Source: Acidobacteriota bacterium
Lineage (GTDB): Bacteria > Acidobacteriota > Terriglobia > Terriglobales > Acidobacteriaceae
Direction of reading: 5' to 3'
DNA length: 64,000 nucleotides
NCBI GenBank assembly: GCA_003225175.1
Contig: QIBA01000044.1
Location: 45,571 to 109,570 of the forward strand
Positions 62,319 to 64,000 of this stretch are shown here, piece by piece. The notes under the pieces were generated by a model that had not been told where the DNA came from, did not search any database, and saw nothing but the letters and a program-made list of their open reading frames with translations. The translations under genes were made by a program, and so were the position numbers. How positions within the stretch are numbered: the first letter of the stretch is position 1; each line of letters starts with the position of its first letter.

Positions 62319-64000
62319 TTACAACGCCATCGCAGTGCGTTGCTGCAGAGCCATCATGCGCATCAACCAGCCGGCCTCTTCGTCATACCACGGCCAAGGA
62401 AACTGAGGCGTCACGTTGACATACTTGCTCTCGACCGACTGTCGATAGGTGTTCGCCCGCTCCGAGTCACCCATCAGCGCGGCGGCATACCCCGCAATCG
62501 CCCAGGGAAAGGGATCATTAAATTGGAAGGTATCCCAGCTGGGAAAGTACGTATTTAAAGACGCGTATGCGTTCACCGCCCGGGTATCGCTCGGATCGAC
62601 CACGCCGAAAACCACAGGGAATATCTGTGCCACGGCATCCGGATACCACCGCGTCATTACGGCCTGATCAATCGTTCCATTGCTGCTCTTGTCGACGGCC
62701 CACGTATTCGTCGTCGAGTTCCAAAACGCGAGAATACCGTTCTTCATGTCCGACGCATGACCGCTCCAGCTCGCCGCAGCTGTCGAGTCATTAAACGCTT
62801 GCTGGACCAAAGTGGAATAGTCCGACAGCCCACGGTAGCCCTGACAATTGTCAATCAGGTACTTGTAACCGGCTCCTGGGTACGCGAACGTCAAGCCATC
62901 ACTCGAGTCAAGCGTCTTTGAGTTCGTTAGCACAGACGCGACCAGATCCAGCGTCGGACGATTCCCACTGATCAAGCTCCGCAGGCCGGAATCGCCAGTG
63001 CTCCACGCATCCCAAGCAAGAGAGAGCAACGTGCTCGCGTAAGCGTCAGTTGAATCCGCGCTGCACGATCCGCCATAGCATCCGTCGGTAGTCCCATTTG
63101 AGACCGCATAGTCGTAGATCGTGCCCGTCGTACCCCAAACGTCCGTCCCAGTGTTCACATGATTGAGATACCACTGCATATGATTCCTCACACGCGAGTA
63201 CTGAGACGCATCCTGCAACCAGCCCGTAGCCGCCAGATTCGCAAAGTAAGGCGTAATCTTCGTCAACGTGTACTCAATCGCGCCATCGGACAACTGCTGG
63301 GTCGTCAACCACTCCGAAGCTGCGCTCAGATTCGAAGGCGCGCACGAGCCGCTCGCCCCAGCTGGCGGCAACGGCGGATTCGCCCAGGGCACCGCATTGA
63401 AGTCAAAGAAGTCCAGCAGATTCGGCTGGGCCGCGTCTCGCGCCGTAAGGTTGGCATTCGGACCAATAAACCGGCTCTCCACAAATTTGATCACGGCCGT
63501 GTGATCCATTGGGATATGCGACACATAGTGCCGACGCGCGAACGGCGAGATCACGATGTTCGGGACACGAAACCCCAACTGCGCCGCGAACCCCTGCTGC
63601 GCCGGCGCATCCCCCGAGCTCATTCCCGGATCGCCGCTCCGCAGATCGCAATGAGTGCTCCCCGACACCAGCGGACAAGGCTTAAACGAATCCGGATTCA
63701 CCGCAATGCTCTGAATATCCGGCGTAATGCTCTTCAGCGCCGCCGACGTATAGTCATTCGAGTGTCCCGGAACGGGCGGGACATGGTCATAGGGCCCGCC
63801 ACCCTCGTCATAGCTTAGGAAGAACACCGAATCCTTCCACGACCGGCTATTCATCAGGGCGTTCACAATCTTCGCTACCTGCTTCTGTCCCGGAGTAATG
63901 TCGTCACTCGGATGCTCATCTGTGCCATCGTTAAATCCAGGCTCAATGTACGCAAACTTCGGCAAGTTCCCATTCTGGACATCGGTAAAATATTGGCTCA
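62319..64000 (-). CDS. Phosphoesterase (phospholipase C/AcpA type) with C-terminal alpha/alpha-toroid-like domain, partial
   Basis: The frame is open to the window edge; at least 559 residues are seen and the N-terminus is missing. The first 210 visible residues are the C-terminal half of a PF04185-type phosphoesterase: FFLSYDEGGGPYDHVPPV, RVPNIVISPFARRHYVSHIPMDHTAVIKFVESRF. This family includes phospholipase C and acid phosphatase AcpA, usually secreted. From about residue 235 the sequence changes to an alpha-helical domain with W/Y-rich repeats (SEWLTTQQLSDGAIEYTLTKITPYFANLAATGWL, DAYASTLLSLAWDAWSTGD, NDPFPWAIAGYAAALMGDSERANTY, PWYDEEAGWLMRMMALQQR) like six-hairpin glycosidases or alpha/alpha toroids. 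Convergent orientation is absent: it precedes rfbB in the same direction by about 110 bases. Confidence 0.8.
   Translation of the reverse strand, partial: SQYFTDVQNGNLPKFAYIEPGFNDGTDEHPSDDITPGQKQVAKIVNALMNSRSWKDSVFFLSYDEGGGPYDHVPPVPGHSNDYTSAALKSITPDIQSIAVNPDSFKPCPLVSGSTHCDLRSGDPGMSSGDAPAQQGFAAQLGFRVPNIVISPFARRHYVSHIPMDHTAVIKFVESRFIGPNANLTARDAAQPNLLDFFDFNAVPWANPPLPPAGASGSCAPSNLSAASEWLTTQQLSDGAIEYTLTKITPYFANLAATGWLQDASQYSRVRNHMQWYLNHVNTGTDVWGTTGTIYDYAVSNGTTDGCYGGSCSADSTDAYASTLLSLAWDAWSTGDSGLRSLISGNRPTLDLVASVLTNSKTLDSSDGLTFAYPGAGYKYLIDNCQGYRGLSDYSTLVQQAFNDSTAAASWSGHASDMKNGILAFWNSTTNTWAVDKSSNGTIDQAVMTRWYPDAVAQIFPVVFGVVDPSDTRAVNAYASLNTYFPSWDTFQFNDPFPWAIAGYAAALMGDSERANTYRQSVESKYVNVTPQFPWPWYDEEAGWLMRMMALQQRTAMAL

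Noticed and set aside
63159..63818. Plus-strand 219-codon Arg-rich frame
   Set aside because: Antisense to the phosphoesterase; extreme Arg/His content is typical of shadow frames in GC-rich genes.

Overview
The window reads as an Acidobacteriota chromosome segment (probably Terriglobia/'Acidobacteriia'). The inference rests on several features: an ADOP-type (acidobacterial duplicated orphan permease) gene driven by PadR, a DUF6580-family remnant beside a B12-regulated TonB receptor, a large choice-of-anchor-D surface protein with an internal hydrophobic patch near the C-terminus, and a PAP2-Wzi fusion in a Wzx/Wzy polysaccharide locus. No rRNA, tRNA, CRISPR array, prophage or transposase was recognised.

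Left part (1-12.5 kb): PadR-ADOP operon on the minus strand, then plus-strand genes for a GH16 beta-glucanase, an aldo/keto reductase, a DsbD-N-like protein with a secreted redoxin, and a TonB C-terminal-domain protein. A canonical cobalamin riboswitch follows, controlling a BtuB-like TonB-dependent receptor and a decayed DUF6580 gene. From 9.6 to 12 kb lie small proteins, a pseudo-receiver, terminators, a GAGATC-rich repeat patch and a TTG-started RRM protein.

Middle (12.5-27.3 kb): DHA2-type MFS exporter; a GAF-GAF-PAS-adenylate cyclase-PilZ signalling protein; a minus-strand run ugd-uxs-dciA-gatC-gatA-msrB, linking UDP-glucuronate/UDP-xylose synthesis, replication and tRNA amidation; then B12-dependent metH and a bifunctional homocysteine methyltransferase/MTHFR. 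Both are folate-methionine enzymes, which fits the B12 uptake locus at 6.5-9.5 kb.

Right part (27.5-64 kb): a 1350-residue secreted BNR/choice-of-anchor-D protein, then a long minus-strand exopolysaccharide locus (about 54.97 down to 32.05 kb). It encodes a multi-SLBB Wza-like exporter, PAP2-Wzi fusion, Wzz without kinase, methyltransferase, Wzx, three GT4 glycosyltransferases, Wzy, two phosphoglycosyltransferases, GalE, GmhA, HAD phosphatase and CapD-like dehydratase. The heptose-kinase (HddA-like) and heptose-nucleotidyltransferase (HddC-like) genes inside it are clearly broken. Divergently placed are a two-domain dehydrogenase and WecB, then a convergent rfbBACD-type dTDP-rhamnose operon whose rfbB lacks its Rossmann glycine motif. 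The window ends in a phospholipase C-type phosphoesterase fused to an alpha/alpha-barrel-like domain.

The most notable signals are the clustered decay of nucleotide-sugar genes (HddA, HddC, RfbB, plus one phosphoglycosyltransferase with an altered catalytic dyad), the cyclase-PilZ fusion that could join c-di-GMP and cAMP signalling, the expression platform of the B12 riboswitch, the apparently leaderless PadR promoter, and an overlooked 63-codon gene with a strong ribosome site and terminator.
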